Counted from the stretch's first letter, positions 17,011 to 30,620 are shown. The stretch is DNA of 64,000 nt from Streptomyces sp. NBC_00457 (GCF_036014015.1 NZ_CP107905.1:372001-436000), one strand, 5' to 3'. A program made the numbers and translations. Notes: a model not told the origin generated them from the letters alone.

Positions 17011-17726
17011 GCCCGGGACGAGCGTCGTCGCAGATAGAAGGCTCCACCTGCGATGCCGGCGACCAGTACGCCACCGAGCGTGGCCCACACCACGGTCGAT
17101 GACGTGCCCTCAGAGTCTGCTGCGGCCGACGGGGAATCCTGGTCGGCGTCGGCGGACGCCGCGTCGCCCTCCGGATACGGGACCGGCAGCGGCCGCGCCG
17201 GGAGTTCCTCGTTGAGCACCTGGTTGACAGGCTTGCCCTCTTCGTACCAGAACACGACCGGACGGAACTCGTCCGTGTGACTCCTGCCGACGTAACCGAC
17301 GGCTTCGATCCGCTCGCCGTCTTCGAGTTCGCGGTCCAGGCCCCACATCCCCGTGAAGCTCGGCGGCGCGATGGTGACCTCCAGCTCGTCTTGAGACCCG
17401 CTGAAGGACGGTGCGGCGTTGATCGGGTCGCTGTCGGGGGCGTCCCGCAGTCCCTCGGGCAGATCGCGCTCGGGGGTGTCAGCGGGGAGATCTCCGTCGA
17501 CGGTCACGGTGAAGTAGGAGTGCGGATCGCCCCAGCGGACCTGCGAGACGGTACCCGCTATGTAGTAGAGGCGATCGGTGTCGAAGTCGTCGAACCCGTG
17601 ATGCGCCTGCGCGGCGCCCGCCGAGAACAAGGTGAGCATCGCCGCGGAGGCCAGGGACGCGGCCGCCAACCTGACGAGACGGGCGCTCTGACGAGCCGCG
17701 GGGGCGGCGACCGGGTTGAAGTGCAT
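17007..17726 (-). CDS. DUF6152-family exported protein with C-terminal anchor
   Basis: 239 residues from the ATG at 17726. The signal peptide ends AGAAQA, and the mature protein starts HHGFDDFDTDRLYYIAGTVS, the DUF6152 hallmark (HH..F followed by a small beta-barrel: QVRWGDPHSYFTVTV). A Ser/Ala/Asp-rich linker and one C-terminal membrane segment (VVWATLGGVLVAGIAGGAFY) ending in RRR fix it on the outer face of the membrane. The N-terminal HH of the mature protein may bind metal, for example copper; this is inference. It is translationally coupled to the membrane protein at 16513. Confidence 0.8.
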   Translation of the reverse strand: MHFNPVAAPAARQSARLVRLAAASLASAAMLTLFSAGAAQAHHGFDDFDTDRLYYIAGTVSQVRWGDPHSYFTVTVDGDLPADTPERDLPEGLRDAPDSDPINAAPSFSGSQDELEVTIAPPSFTGMWGLDRELEDGERIEAVGYVGRSHTDEFRPVVFWYEEGKPVNQVLNEELPARPLPVPYPEGDAASADADQDSPSAAADSEGTSSTVVWATLGGVLVAGIAGGAFYLRRRSSRA

Positions 17727-18057
17727 GCCGAGCCGTTCCTTCGAGAGGTCCTGGGGTGTGCCGCAGCCAGTGAACCTCAACAAGCGCCCAGCAAAGGAGG
17801 GTCAATTCTCTCCCAGGATGAGGACGGGTCCGTCCGTTTCACTCGGGCGTCGTGCGGCGGCCTCTGGGGGCGGTTGGGGTGGTCAGGGCTGGTCAGTGGG
17901 CATGATCCACAGTTCGCCGATGGAGGCGTGGCAGGGGCCCGTTCACGGCGACCGCGATCATGCGCTCCCACTCCTTGGGTCCGCGCCGACGACGGGGCCA
18001 TCGCGTCGGCCCGTCGTGGTTCGGCGTTCTCGGCCCCGGATCACTGCGCCGCTGAGG
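17727..18057. other. Intergenic stretch, no clear gene
   Basis: A plus-strand frame from 17818 has AAAGGAGGG upstream, but its Arg/Pro/Ser-rich translation looks non-coding. The promoter of the DUF6152 gene should lie here. Nothing else was recognised. Confidence 0.5.
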
Positions 18058-18089
18058 TTGGGGTGAGCCGACGAGCCGGCTCACCCCAA
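18058..18089 (-). terminator. Strong hairpin terminator of the importer 3 operon
   Basis: A perfect 12-bp stem TTGGGGTGAGCC / GGCTCACCCCAA with an 8-nt loop, eight bases past the stop of the minus-strand gene at 18097. Confidence 0.85.
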
Positions 18090-18096
18090 GGCACGA

Positions 18097-20235
18097 TCAG
18101 CGTTCGGTGGCGGCAGCCCGCACGGTGACCGCGTCCCACAACAGCGGTGTGTCGTCGAAGACCACGGCGATCTTGATCTTCCTCCCGCCGGCGATCGTCG
18201 CCGGAAGCGTCACGCTGCCCATCTGGTCCTCGTCGAAGGAGACCGGACCGAGGTCGGTGGCCTTCCCGTTGGCTGCGAACGCGTAGACGTGACCCGTCCT
18301 GTTCGCGTGCAGGGCCGTGCCCGCGGGGTCCGAGGCCGCGGCCTTCAGCGACAGTGTGGCGTTCCTCCCGACGCTGCTCGCGGTCAGACGCTTCGACCGC
18401 CTGTCCTTCGTCAAGTCCGCGGAGGTCGGCGCCTGCTGGACGAGCTGCCACTCCTGCGAGCCGCCCGCGACCGCGTTCTGCAGGGTCAGCGGCGCACCGG
18501 CGGATGCGCCGGTCAAGTACACGTTGGTGTTCTTGGCGGCCTGGAACTTGTAGTGCCCGTCGGCGGTCTTGATGAGGTTCCAGACGCCCGTAGGGCTGTT
18601 GTCGACCCACTGGCCGATCCTCTGGCCGACGGTCGCGTTCCCGGTCCAGATGCCTGCCATGCGGCCGCCGGACTTGTTCAGCAGCGTCGTGCCGCCCTTC
18701 GGCGCGGCAACCACATGCCAGTACTGCGTGTCCTTGTTCGCCACCGAACCGGCGTCCTCCAGGCGGACGTCGGGAACGTCCCCGTTGCCGATGTTGGCGT
18801 CGTTGGTCTTGCCGCCGGTGCCGATGACCTGGCCGGTCTTGCGGTTCACGAGCCGGTAGTAGGCGCCGTCCGAGCGGCCTTGGTCGACCTCGGAGTACCG
18901 GATCGTCGAGGTGCCCTGATGGTTGAGGATCGAGATGCGGCCGGTGCCCTCGACGTACTGCAGATTGCGGCTGTAGGAGGCCGGCGCATTCGTCTGGTAC
19001 TCCTTCCACACGCCGTCGCTGCGTCCGCTCTCGTTGACCCAGACGTTGCCACTGCCTGCGGCGTTGTACACCAGGCGCCCGTCCGGGAGGTTGATGACGA
19101 CCGGGCTGCCGCCCGTCGCGAGAGGGCGCGAACCAGCGTCGACCGGCAGGGAGGTGACGGGGGCGTCCGTGGAGCCGCGGTAGAACTGCAGCGGGTCGTC
19201 GGCGATCACGTACCGGGTGTTGGTACCGCCACCCCAGTACTCGTACGGGAGCAGCCACTTGCCGTCCGTCGTCGGGACGACGGTCGTCATGCCCGGCCGG
19301 CCGCCTCCGATCTGCGTCTTACCGCCTCCCATGTCCTGGGTCAGGCCGGCGACGTCGACGACGGGCTCGCTCCACTGCGCGCTGCGGCCGTTCCAGGTCT
19401 TGTGGACGAGGATCTGGCCGTGCGAGTCCCGGGCGGTGTCGTTGTCCGGATCCAGCTTCGGCACACCGGTGACCGGGTCGAAGCCGAGGTAGTCGTTCTC
19501 GTCGGAGTAGTAGCAGACGAGTTGGCCCTTGTGGACCATCAGGTACGGCTCCCAGAGGGGATCGACCTGCTTGTACGTGTTCGCCTTGGCGACGTTCTTG
19601 CCGACCGCGCCCGCGCTGCCGCCCTGCCAGCCGCCCGTCGCGATGACGTTGAGGACTTTCCAGCTCTCGCCTTCGTCGGTGCTGGAGTACAGGGCGAGCG
19701 CCATGTCACTGCGGTCTCCGTCGTTGGACGGCGTCCAGTTCGGGTCGGCTGCCTTGTTCTCGAGGTAGTAGTGGTCGTCGCCCGTCACGATGGTCGCGAG
19801 GAGCAGCGTGCCCTTCTTCAGTTTGCCGACGTCCTGCGGAAGCGTGTAGAGGAACGGGCTCGCCCAATTGCTCTTGTACTTCGCGTACTTGGGGTCCTTG
19901 GAGAGGTACGCCGGAGCCTTGACGTCCGCCAGTGGCTGCCACGAGGTTCCGTGGTCGTCGCTCTTGTAGACCGGCATCGTCTCCCGGTCGGCGCTTCCCG
20001 TCTCCGGGACGACCGTGGCCTTCTCGAACGCCGCGACGAGACGTCCGCTCTCCAACTGCGCCGACTTGACGTAGATCGCGCAGTTGCCCCGGCCCTTCAG
20101 GCACGGTTCGTCGCCGAGCTGGTACAGGATCCCGCCCGTCGGGTTGTACGCCTGCGCGCTGCTCATGGTCAGGCCCAGCATCGCTGCACCCACGACGAAG
20201 GTTCCCAGTGCCTTGCCAAGTCTTCTTGTCTGCAT
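18097..20235 (-). CDS. Secreted sialidase-fold hydrolase (GH93-like exo-arabinanase?) with extra C-terminal domains
   Basis: 712 residues from the ATG at 20235, with AGGAGAGG upstream; the open frame reaching 21396 is a shadow of the permease genes. The signal peptide ends SSAQA. The N-terminal half is a beta-propeller with Asp-box-like repeats (YKSDDHGTSWQ, YSSTDEGESWK), as in sialidases and GH93 exo-1,5-alpha-L-arabinanases. Arabinan context favours GH93-like activity, but sialidase is not excluded. It is followed by a ricin-like lectin module (YYRLVNRKTGQVIG ... SQEWQLV) and a terminal beta-sandwich. It is the last gene of the importer 3 operon, 62 bp after the MalG-type permease. An extracellular enzyme feeding the co-transcribed importer is the likely role. 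Confidence 0.8.
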   Translation of the reverse strand: MQTRRLGKALGTFVVGAAMLGLTMSSAQAYNPTGGILYQLGDEPCLKGRGNCAIYVKSAQLESGRLVAAFEKATVVPETGSADRETMPVYKSDDHGTSWQPLADVKAPAYLSKDPKYAKYKSNWASPFLYTLPQDVGKLKKGTLLLATIVTGDDHYYLENKAADPNWTPSNDGDRSDMALALYSSTDEGESWKVLNVIATGGWQGGSAGAVGKNVAKANTYKQVDPLWEPYLMVHKGQLVCYYSDENDYLGFDPVTGVPKLDPDNDTARDSHGQILVHKTWNGRSAQWSEPVVDVAGLTQDMGGGKTQIGGGRPGMTTVVPTTDGKWLLPYEYWGGGTNTRYVIADDPLQFYRGSTDAPVTSLPVDAGSRPLATGGSPVVINLPDGRLVYNAAGSGNVWVNESGRSDGVWKEYQTNAPASYSRNLQYVEGTGRISILNHQGTSTIRYSEVDQGRSDGAYYRLVNRKTGQVIGTGGKTNDANIGNGDVPDVRLEDAGSVANKDTQYWHVVAAPKGGTTLLNKSGGRMAGIWTGNATVGQRIGQWVDNSPTGVWNLIKTADGHYKFQAAKNTNVYLTGASAGAPLTLQNAVAGGSQEWQLVQQAPTSADLTKDRRSKRLTASSVGRNATLSLKAAASDPAGTALHANRTGHVYAFAANGKATDLGPVSFDEDQMGSVTLPATIAGGRKIKIAVVFDDTPLLWDAVTVRAAATER

Positions 20236-20297
20236 TGCCTCTCCTTTGAGGGATGACCAGGGGTGATGGTTCGGGCGAAGTCGTCGATCAGGGGGCG

Positions 20298-21236
20298 TTA
20301 CTGCTTGACGCTTCCGGTGGCCAGACCGCTCTGCCAGTAGCGCTGGAGCATGAGGAAGGCGATGACGAGCGGCACGATGGAGATCATGGAGCCGGTCACG
20401 ACGAGCGGGAGCATGTCGCTGCTGGCGCCGGCCCCGCCGTTCTGCGCCTGAGCGGCCCAGGAGGAGAGGCCGACCGTGATGGGGTACAGGTTCGGGTCGC
20501 TGAGCATGATCAGCGGCAGGAAGTAGTTGTTCCAGGTCGCCACGAGCGTGAAGAGCAGGACGGTCACCAGGCCGGGGGCCAGCAGCCTGAGAGCGATCCG
20601 GAAGAAGATCCGCCCCTCCCCCGCCCCGTCGATACGGGCCGCCTCGAGGAGGCTGTCCGGGACCGCGTCGGCCGCGTAGACGCGCATGAGGTAGAGGCCG
20701 AAGGGGTTGACGAGGGAGGGCAGGATGATCGCCCAGGGGGTGTTGACCAGGCCGACCTCGGCGAACAGCAGATAGGTCGGGATCGCCAGCGCGGTGGCCG
20801 GGACCATGATGGCGCCGAGTACGAGGTTGAAGGCGGCCCGGTCGCCGCGGAAGCGGAACTTCGCGAAGCCGTAGCCGGCGGCGGCCGCGATCATCGCCGC
20901 GCCGACCGCGCTGACGACGGCGTACACGGCGGTGTTGAGCAGCCAGTCGACGAAGACGCCGTCGTCCTGGGTGAAGGTGTGACTGATGTTGTCCAGCAGC
21001 TGCGGGGCGCCGGAGAACCACAGGCCGAAGCTGTTGAACAGGTCCTGGGTGTTCTTGGTCGAGGCGACCAGCAGCCAGAACAGCGGGAGGAGGAAGTACG
21101 CCAGGGCCGCCAGCATGGCGATCGTCAGCGGGGTGCTGCGGCGGGGGGATGAGGCTGCGGACCGGCGCCGCTTCGGTGCGGTGGGGGCCGGGTCGTCGGC
21201 CGGTGCGGTCGTGGCCTTCGGCATGGTGGTCGTCAC
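20298..21236 (-). CDS. ABC sugar importer permease (MalG type), importer 3
   Basis: 312 residues from the GTG at 21236, which has GGAGGG upstream and overlaps the stop of the MalF-type gene (GTGA). A basic N-terminus (PKRRRSAASSPRR) precedes six membrane segments. The EAA loop reads VPDSLLEAARIDGAGEGRIF, and the end LQRYWQSGLATGSVKQ is typical of MalG-like subunits. Confidence 0.93.
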   Translation of the reverse strand: MTTTMPKATTAPADDPAPTAPKRRRSAASSPRRSTPLTIAMLAALAYFLLPLFWLLVASTKNTQDLFNSFGLWFSGAPQLLDNISHTFTQDDGVFVDWLLNTAVYAVVSAVGAAMIAAAAGYGFAKFRFRGDRAAFNLVLGAIMVPATALAIPTYLLFAEVGLVNTPWAIILPSLVNPFGLYLMRVYAADAVPDSLLEAARIDGAGEGRIFFRIALRLLAPGLVTVLLFTLVATWNNYFLPLIMLSDPNLYPITVGLSSWAAQAQNGGAGASSDMLPLVVTGSMISIVPLVIAFLMLQRYWQSGLATGSVKQ

Positions 21237-22159
21237 TTTTCCCTCCTTCGGTTCGCGGTGAGCAGCACGGCGTAGGAGGCGATGACGATGACCAGGCCCA
21301 GGAGGAAGGACACCGTGGCCGCGTAGTTGACCTGCTGGCCGGTGAAGGCGAGGGAGTAGGCGTAGAGGTTGGCGGTGTAGGAGCTGCTGATGACATCGGG
21401 GGCGATCTTCATCAGCAGGCTCGGTTCGTTGAACAGCTGGAAGCTGCCGATCACCGAGAACAGCAGGGTGAGCAGAAGAGCGGGCCGCAACGCGGGGAGC
21501 TTGATCGACCAGGCGATGCGCCAGGCTCCTGCGCCGTCCATCGCGGCAGCCTCGTAAAGATCGTGCGGGACGGTCCGCAGGGCCGCGTACAGAATGATCA
21601 TGTTGTAGCCGACGAACTCCCAGGTCACGATGTTCGCCAGGCTGCCCAGCATCCAGCTCTCGCTGAGGAACTGCGGGGCCGGCAGGTCGAGATTGCGGCT
21701 CAGCTGGGCGAACGGACCGAAGTCGGGGCCGTACAGGTAGCCCCACATGAGCGCGGCGACCACGCTCGGGACCGCGTACGGCACGAAGATGCCGAGCCGG
21801 ATCACGCGGGCAAGGCGCAGCAGGCCGCTGTCCAGCGCGAGCGCGAAGAGCAGGGCCAGCAGCAGCATCAGCGGCACCTGGATCATGAAGAACAGGGCCA
21901 CGCGTCCGACGCCGTGCAGGAGTTGCGGGTCCTTGAGGGCGGTGACGTAGTTGTCCAGGCCGACGAAGACCGTGCCGCCGATGAGCTGTTCCTGGAAGAG
22001 GCTGAGGTAGGCGGCGTAGCCGAGCGGGGCGAGGAAGAGGAGGAGGAAGAGGATCAGGAAGGGGGCTACGAACAGGGGACCTGCCGAGATCGACCGGCGA
22101 CGCGGGGCCGGTCCGTCTCGGTGCGGCTTCCTGGTGGCGGCCGCGGTCGTGGCAGCCAT
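21233..22159 (-). CDS. ABC sugar importer permease (MalF type), importer 3
   Basis: 308 residues from the ATG at 22159, one base after the binding-protein stop. Six membrane segments; the EAA loop is VPHDLYEAAAMDGAGAWRI. Frames extending upstream run through the binding-protein gene and are not real. Confidence 0.93.
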   Translation of the reverse strand: MAATTAAATRKPHRDGPAPRRRSISAGPLFVAPFLILFLLLFLAPLGYAAYLSLFQEQLIGGTVFVGLDNYVTALKDPQLLHGVGRVALFFMIQVPLMLLLALLFALALDSGLLRLARVIRLGIFVPYAVPSVVAALMWGYLYGPDFGPFAQLSRNLDLPAPQFLSESWMLGSLANIVTWEFVGYNMIILYAALRTVPHDLYEAAAMDGAGAWRIAWSIKLPALRPALLLTLLFSVIGSFQLFNEPSLLMKIAPDVISSSYTANLYAYSLAFTGQQVNYAATVSFLLGLVIVIASYAVLLTANRRREK

Positions 22160-22160
22160 C

Positions 22161-23543
22161 TCAGGTCCCCTCGACCGTGAAGCCCTGCTTCTTGGCGTAC
22201 GCCGTGAGCCGGGACTGCCACGTGCCGAGTGCGGCAACGGTGTCGGACTTGTCGGCGAGGGACTTGCCGACGGTCTCGGTCCAGTCGGTCGCCGCCTGGT
22301 CGAGGAACGGCGGCCACTGGAACTCGGGCGAGACCGTCTCACTGATGGCGGCGAAGATCTGGTTGACCTTCTGGCCGCCGTAGAACTCGGGCGCGCTGCC
22401 GGTGACACTCGCGTCGGCGAGCAGAGCCTTGGTCGCCGGGAAGAAGAACTGCTGGGTGGCGAACATCTTGGCGCTGGCCGGGTCGCTGTTGAGGAACTGG
22501 GCGAACTGCGCTGCCGCGATCTTGTTCTTGGTGGCCGCGGTGACCGCGGTCGTGGAACCGCCCCAGTTGCCTGAGACCGGCTTGGCGGCATCCCACTGCG
22601 GCAGCGGCGCCGCCCGCCATTTGCCCGAGGTGGACTTGGCCGAGCCGGACAGGAAGGACGGGCCCCAGGCCGCGGTGAGCCAGGTGGCGTACTTGCCCTT
22701 GTTGAATCCGGCGTACCAGGGGTCGGCGAAGTCCGGGTCGGTGCTGATGACGCCTTCCTTCGCGAGCCCGCCCCAGTATTCGGCGAGTTTCTGGGAGACG
22801 GCGTCGTCGACGCTGATGGAGAGATTGCTCTTGCCCGAGGTCGCATACGGCTTGGCGCCGGCCTGCCACAACAGGCCGTGCCAGGCGGCGGGTTCGTTCG
22901 CCGCGAGGTTGGTCAGGTAGACGTCCGGGTCGGCCTTGTGGAGCTTGCGTGCGGCGGTCGCGAACTCCTCCCAGGTCTCGGGCACTTGGATGCCGTGCTT
23001 GTCGAAGATGTCCTTGCGGTAGAGCATCCCCATGGGTCCGGTGTCCTGGGGGATCGCCCAGACCTCGCCGCCGGGGCCGCTGACCTGTCCCCATGTCCAG
23101 TCGACGAACTGTTCCTTCAGTGCCGTGGCACCGTACGGGGCGAGGTTCAGCAGACTGTTGGTGATCGTGAAGGTGGGGATCGCGTGGAACTCGATCTGCA
23201 CCATGTCCGGTGCGCCGGTTCCGGCCTTCAGCGCCGTACGCAGCTTGGTGTAGTGGGCGACGCCCTGGCCGGCGTTGACGACCTTGACCTTGATCGCGGG
23301 GTACTTCTTCTCGAAGAGCGCGACCTCCTGCTGGATGTCCGGGACCCAGGTCCAGAACGTCAGCTCGGTGGGCGTCTTCATCGCCTTGTCGATATCGGCC
23401 TGGCTCACCGGCTCGGCGGAGGAGGAACCGGAGTCGCTGTCGCCGCTGCACGCGGCGAGCGCGGCACCGAGGGACACCGCGCCGGTCGCGGCGAGGAACC
23501 GCCGACGGCTCATGGAGGACGTGGGAACGAAGGATCGAGGCAT
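22161..23543 (-). CDS. ABC sugar importer, substrate-binding lipoprotein (Tat type), importer 3
   Basis: 460 residues from the ATG at 23543 (GGGAG nearby); MSRRRF at residue 11 is an alternative start. The signal SRRRFLAATGAVSLGAALAAC combines a twin-arginine motif with a lipobox, so it is folded before export and then lipidated. The body (ELTFWTWVPDIQQEVALFEKKYPAIKVKVVNAG, GGSTTAVTAATKNKIAAAQFAQFL) is solute-binding protein family 1. First gene of the operon with two permeases and the GH93-like enzyme, so its ligand is probably an arabino-oligosaccharide; this is inferred. Confidence 0.92.
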   Translation of the reverse strand: MPRSFVPTSSMSRRRFLAATGAVSLGAALAACSGDSDSGSSSAEPVSQADIDKAMKTPTELTFWTWVPDIQQEVALFEKKYPAIKVKVVNAGQGVAHYTKLRTALKAGTGAPDMVQIEFHAIPTFTITNSLLNLAPYGATALKEQFVDWTWGQVSGPGGEVWAIPQDTGPMGMLYRKDIFDKHGIQVPETWEEFATAARKLHKADPDVYLTNLAANEPAAWHGLLWQAGAKPYATSGKSNLSISVDDAVSQKLAEYWGGLAKEGVISTDPDFADPWYAGFNKGKYATWLTAAWGPSFLSGSAKSTSGKWRAAPLPQWDAAKPVSGNWGGSTTAVTAATKNKIAAAQFAQFLNSDPASAKMFATQQFFFPATKALLADASVTGSAPEFYGGQKVNQIFAAISETVSPEFQWPPFLDQAATDWTETVGKSLADKSDTVAALGTWQSRLTAYAKKQGFTVEGT

Positions 23544-23945
23544 GGTGAACTCCCGCCGAGGGGCAGTGGAACGGAGCGCCTTGCTAGGGCGCGTCGCAGG
23601 GGTGGGTAGGGAGAGGGGTGAGGAGGGGTGAGGCGCGGACGTCGCTACCAGGGCATCGGGGTCGCCATGTTCGGGTCTGCGTGTCTGCGTCGCGCGAGCT
23701 GTGACCGGCACGCGTGTCACGTGCGGTACAGCGGAAGTGCACGGTGGTGGAAGGTTGTTGAGGTGCGGTGAGCGCAGGTGTGTTGGTGCGGCGAGTGGGG
23801 ACACCTCCCACGCCTTGAAGGCAGCGGGGAGCGTGCCAGGCGCCGCCCGACAGGCTCCATTTCCGGCACAAGCCCTAGGGCCGACGAGTGCGGTCAGTCG
23901 GTGGTGTGCGGTTCGTCCCCGATCGGGGTGCGTGTGCCGAGCCGT
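23544..23945. promoter_or_regulatory. Upstream region of the importer 3 operon
   Basis: 400 bp without a gene. It contains an inverted repeat GTGAC-n10-GTCAC (23701-23720) that could be an operator. Neither the AACGTT nor the TGACCGCGCGGTCA operators found elsewhere in the locus occur here, so the controlling regulator is unclear. Confidence 0.4.
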
Positions 23946-24638
23946 TCAGCGGGAGGCTGTGCGCCGACCGCGTTCCGGTGCCTTCCTGGTCGGCGGGGGT
24001 GCGATCGAAGCACGGACGACGAGTTCGACCGGCGGCTCACTCGCCGGAGGCAGGTAGGTCTCCGGCTCCTCGATGGCGTGCACGAGCAGCCTGATTCCTT
24101 CCCGTGCCGCGGCGCCGAAGGGCCGGCGCAGGGTGGTCAGGGCAGGAATGACGTACACGCGGCCTGCCGCGCATCCGGAGGGGGGTAACCAGTCCCCTCG
24201 ATCAGGTCCTCGGAGGCACACAGCAGGTGGTCGGTGGCCACCCGCGTCAATCCATAGGCGCCTGCACCCACCGAGGACCGGCACATCGGCTCTGGCCTGA
24301 ACCTCGCCTTCCACGATGGGTACGGAGACGATGATGCCGTCCACGCCCTGCTCCAGGAGGGAGTCCACGGCGCGGGCGATATCGTCCGGTTCGCCGTCCA
24401 GCGTATGACCACTCGGAGTGCGTAACCGGAGTCCCGGAGGGTTTTCTCGATGGCCACGAGCAGTGCCCCCCGAGCGACGACGCCGATGAAGCGGTTCCGC
24501 CCGGAGGCCGGCGCCCGCGCCGCGTGGTTCAGCCGATGACCCAGTTCCTCGGCGGCTTCGATGACGCGTCGGCGGACCTCGTCGGAGACGTGCGGCTCGT
24601 TGTTGAGGACACGCGCTCCGTCTCACTACTCGTGCCAT
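23946..24638 (-). pseudogene. Decayed LacI-family regulator, inverted copy of the gene at 25010
   Basis: Minus-strand sequence closely matches the intact regulator at 25010-26053 but is broken. The start (ATG at 24638) matches the first few codons, then most of the helix-turn-helix is deleted. An extra G follows before codons matching NNEPYVSDDVRRRVIEAAEE. A one-base loss follows DSGYALRVV, and about 80-90 codons of the sensor domain are missing before the matching tail (ALTTLRRPFGAAAREGIRLL). It can no longer make a DNA-binding protein. Its promoter side still carries two copies of the operator. It probably arose by inverted duplication and lost function. Confidence 0.8.
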
Positions 24639-24684
24639 GAAGTCTCCCGACGGCGTATGCCTGCATCAGGCGAGATCGGCTGTA

Positions 24685-24713
24685 TGACCGCGCGGTCACT
24701 GACCGCGCGGTCA
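24685..24713. promoter_or_regulatory. Two tandem copies of the palindrome TGACCGCGCGGTCA
   Basis: Perfect 14-bp palindromes at 24685-24698 and 24700-24713, separated by one base (15-bp centre spacing), upstream of the decayed regulator. A third copy lies before the intact regulator. Probable LacI-type operators. Confidence 0.75.
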
Positions 24714-24949
24714 TATCTACGCAGCCGGAGGGGAACGCGTCAATAGAACGCACAGCACCACTCCCCTCCTGCGGGACTTTTCTCGGCGACAAGTGACACT
24801 TCGACGGCGCGGATGCGCTGGTCAGAAGCAGTTTTGCGCCGCAGCCAGGGCGTCGCCCGACACCTGACTCCCTGCTTCTCCGCGAGGGCGCGAGGTTGAA
24901 GGAAGCCATGCGCACACCCTTGACGCGCGATCTCGGACTGCGTAGACAA

Positions 24950-24963
24950 TGACCGCGCGGTCA
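24950..24963. promoter_or_regulatory. Third TGACCGCGCGGTCA operator, before the intact LacI gene
   Basis: Identical to the pair at 24685-24713, 46 bp before the ATG at 25010, consistent with autoregulation. The DNA between the operators (24714-24949) shows no gene. Confidence 0.75.
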
Positions 24964-25009
24964 TACAGCGGACCTCGAAGGATTCCCTCGCTCGGCCAGA
25001 GGAGACACC

Positions 25010-26053
25010 ATGACACGAGTGGCAGGACGGGGCGGAAGCCCTTCTGTGCCTCGCAGTGCCGATGTCGCCCAACTGGCCGGCGTCTCACGCAAGACCGTGT
25101 CGAGGGTCCTCAACAACGAGCCCTACGTCTCCGACGACGTACGGCGTCGTGTCATCGAAGCCGCCGAGGAACTCGGCTACCGGCTGAACAACGCGGCTCG
25201 AACACTGGCGTCCGGACGAACACGTTCTATCGGTGTGGTCGCTCTGGGGACGGCCGGGTACGGACCCGCCTCACTGCAGGTGGCCATCGAGAAGGCCGTC
25301 CGGGACTCCGGTTACGCGCTCCGAGTGGTCAACACGCTGGACGGCGAACCGGACGACATCGCCCGTTCCGTGGACTCCCTCCTGGAGCAGGGCGTGGACG
25401 GCATCATCGTCTCCGAACCCATTGTGGAAGGCGAGGTGTCCGTCCGCGTCGACGTGCCGGTCCTCTTCCTCGGCGCGCCACCGGCCTTCGGCGGCCCTCG
25501 GGCGGTGACCGCAGGGGTCGGCGCCGATCTGCTGGCGCGGGCCGCCACGGACCACCTGCTGGATCTGGGACACCAGACGGTCCACCACGTCGCCGGGCCG
25601 CTGCGCTGGTACGCCGCGAGGGACCGTGTCGAGGGATGGCGAGCAGCCCTGGCGGCACGCGGCAGGCACCAACCGCCCCTCGTCGAAGGCGACTGGTCGG
25701 CCGACTCCGGTTACCTGGCGGGCCGCGAACTGGCCGCCGACCCCGAAGTGACCGCGGTCTTCGTCTCGGGCGACGACATGGCGATCGGCTTGATCCACGC
25801 CCTGACGGAAGCCGGTCGGCGCGTGCCCCACGACGTCAGCGTCGTCGGCTTCGACGGCAACCCCGTCTTCGCCCACGTCACCCCACCCCTGACCACCGTG
25901 CGCCAGCCGTTCGACGCCGCGGCCAGAGACGGCCTCAGGCTTCTCGTCCACGCCATCGAAAAGCCCGACACCCAAATGCCACCGGCGAGCGACCCACCGG
26001 TCGAGCTCGTCGTCCGGGGCTCGACCGCACCCCCACGGTCCTCCCCCAGCTAG
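25010..26053 (+). CDS. LacI-family transcriptional regulator (third system)
   Basis: 347 residues; AGAGGAGACACC precedes the ATG. The helix-turn-helix (SADVAQLAGVSRKTVSRVLNNEPYVSDDVRRRV) has a recognition segment SRKTVSRVLNN distinct from the STxAVSKVLRN of the two upstream paralogues, which fits its different operator (TGACCGCGCGGTCA). A complete sensor domain follows (TRSIGVVALGT ... VSVVGFDGNPVFAHVTPPLTTVRQPFDAAARDG). It is upstream of and codirectional with a GH43 gene and a beta-galactosidase gene that it may control. No second operator was found in front of the GH43 gene. Confidence 0.93.
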   Translation: MTRVAGRGGSPSVPRSADVAQLAGVSRKTVSRVLNNEPYVSDDVRRRVIEAAEELGYRLNNAARTLASGRTRSIGVVALGTAGYGPASLQVAIEKAVRDSGYALRVVNTLDGEPDDIARSVDSLLEQGVDGIIVSEPIVEGEVSVRVDVPVLFLGAPPAFGGPRAVTAGVGADLLARAATDHLLDLGHQTVHHVAGPLRWYAARDRVEGWRAALAARGRHQPPLVEGDWSADSGYLAGRELAADPEVTAVFVSGDDMAIGLIHALTEAGRRVPHDVSVVGFDGNPVFAHVTPPLTTVRQPFDAAARDGLRLLVHAIEKPDTQMPPASDPPVELVVRGSTAPPRSSPS

Positions 26054-26191
26054 ACGGCGCACTGCATCGTCACGTCCTCAGCCTGTCCGCCCAAAAGGGC
26101 CATGCCAGCCATGCCGTACGTCATGGATTTGTCGTCGGATCAGGGAGCGCCCGCCTCCCACTCCCACAGCTGACCGAAAGGCTGAACTGCC

Positions 26192-30345
<4,154 letters not shown>

Positions 30346-30542
30346 TGGACTGAACGCGTTGTGCAACCGAGAACAGAGATCCGCGAGTTCGCCGTCCAGC
30401 AACAGGGACCGCTTCCAGACAGACAGACTCGCCAGCCGTGGTGTTGGGCGGCTCCTCGACCTTGAGCCGGAAGGTGCCGCCAGCGAAGTGCGGCCCGCCG
30501 CCGAACGGCTGGCTGGGCTCGCGTCGAAGTTCCCACGGCGAG

Positions 30543-30591
30543 GGGGAGAGTTTTCTCCTAGGTTCTCATGTCCCAGGAAAGAACTCTCCCC
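30543..30591. terminator. Long imperfect hairpin ~200 bp after lacZ
   Basis: Stem GGGGAGAGTTTTCTCC / GGAAAGAACTCTCCCC, 14 of 16 pairs with a 17-nt loop. It could terminate lacZ transcription or be an insertion-sequence end. The surrounding 30346-30853 gap has no intact gene; 30664 has a strong AAAGGAGGT before a seven-codon ORF (ATG at 30682). Confidence 0.5.
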
Positions 30592-30620
30592 TTCTGCGGG
30601 CACGCTTCACCATGCCATCG

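Noticed and set aside
17818..18066. Small plus-strand ORF with a good ribosome-site-like sequence
   Set aside because: Translation is Arg/Pro/Ser-rich and it runs into the terminator hairpin of the opposite operon.
18289..20256. 655-residue plus-strand frame opposite the propeller hydrolase
   Set aside because: Shadow frame; Arg/Val/Ala-rich, no ribosome site or motifs.
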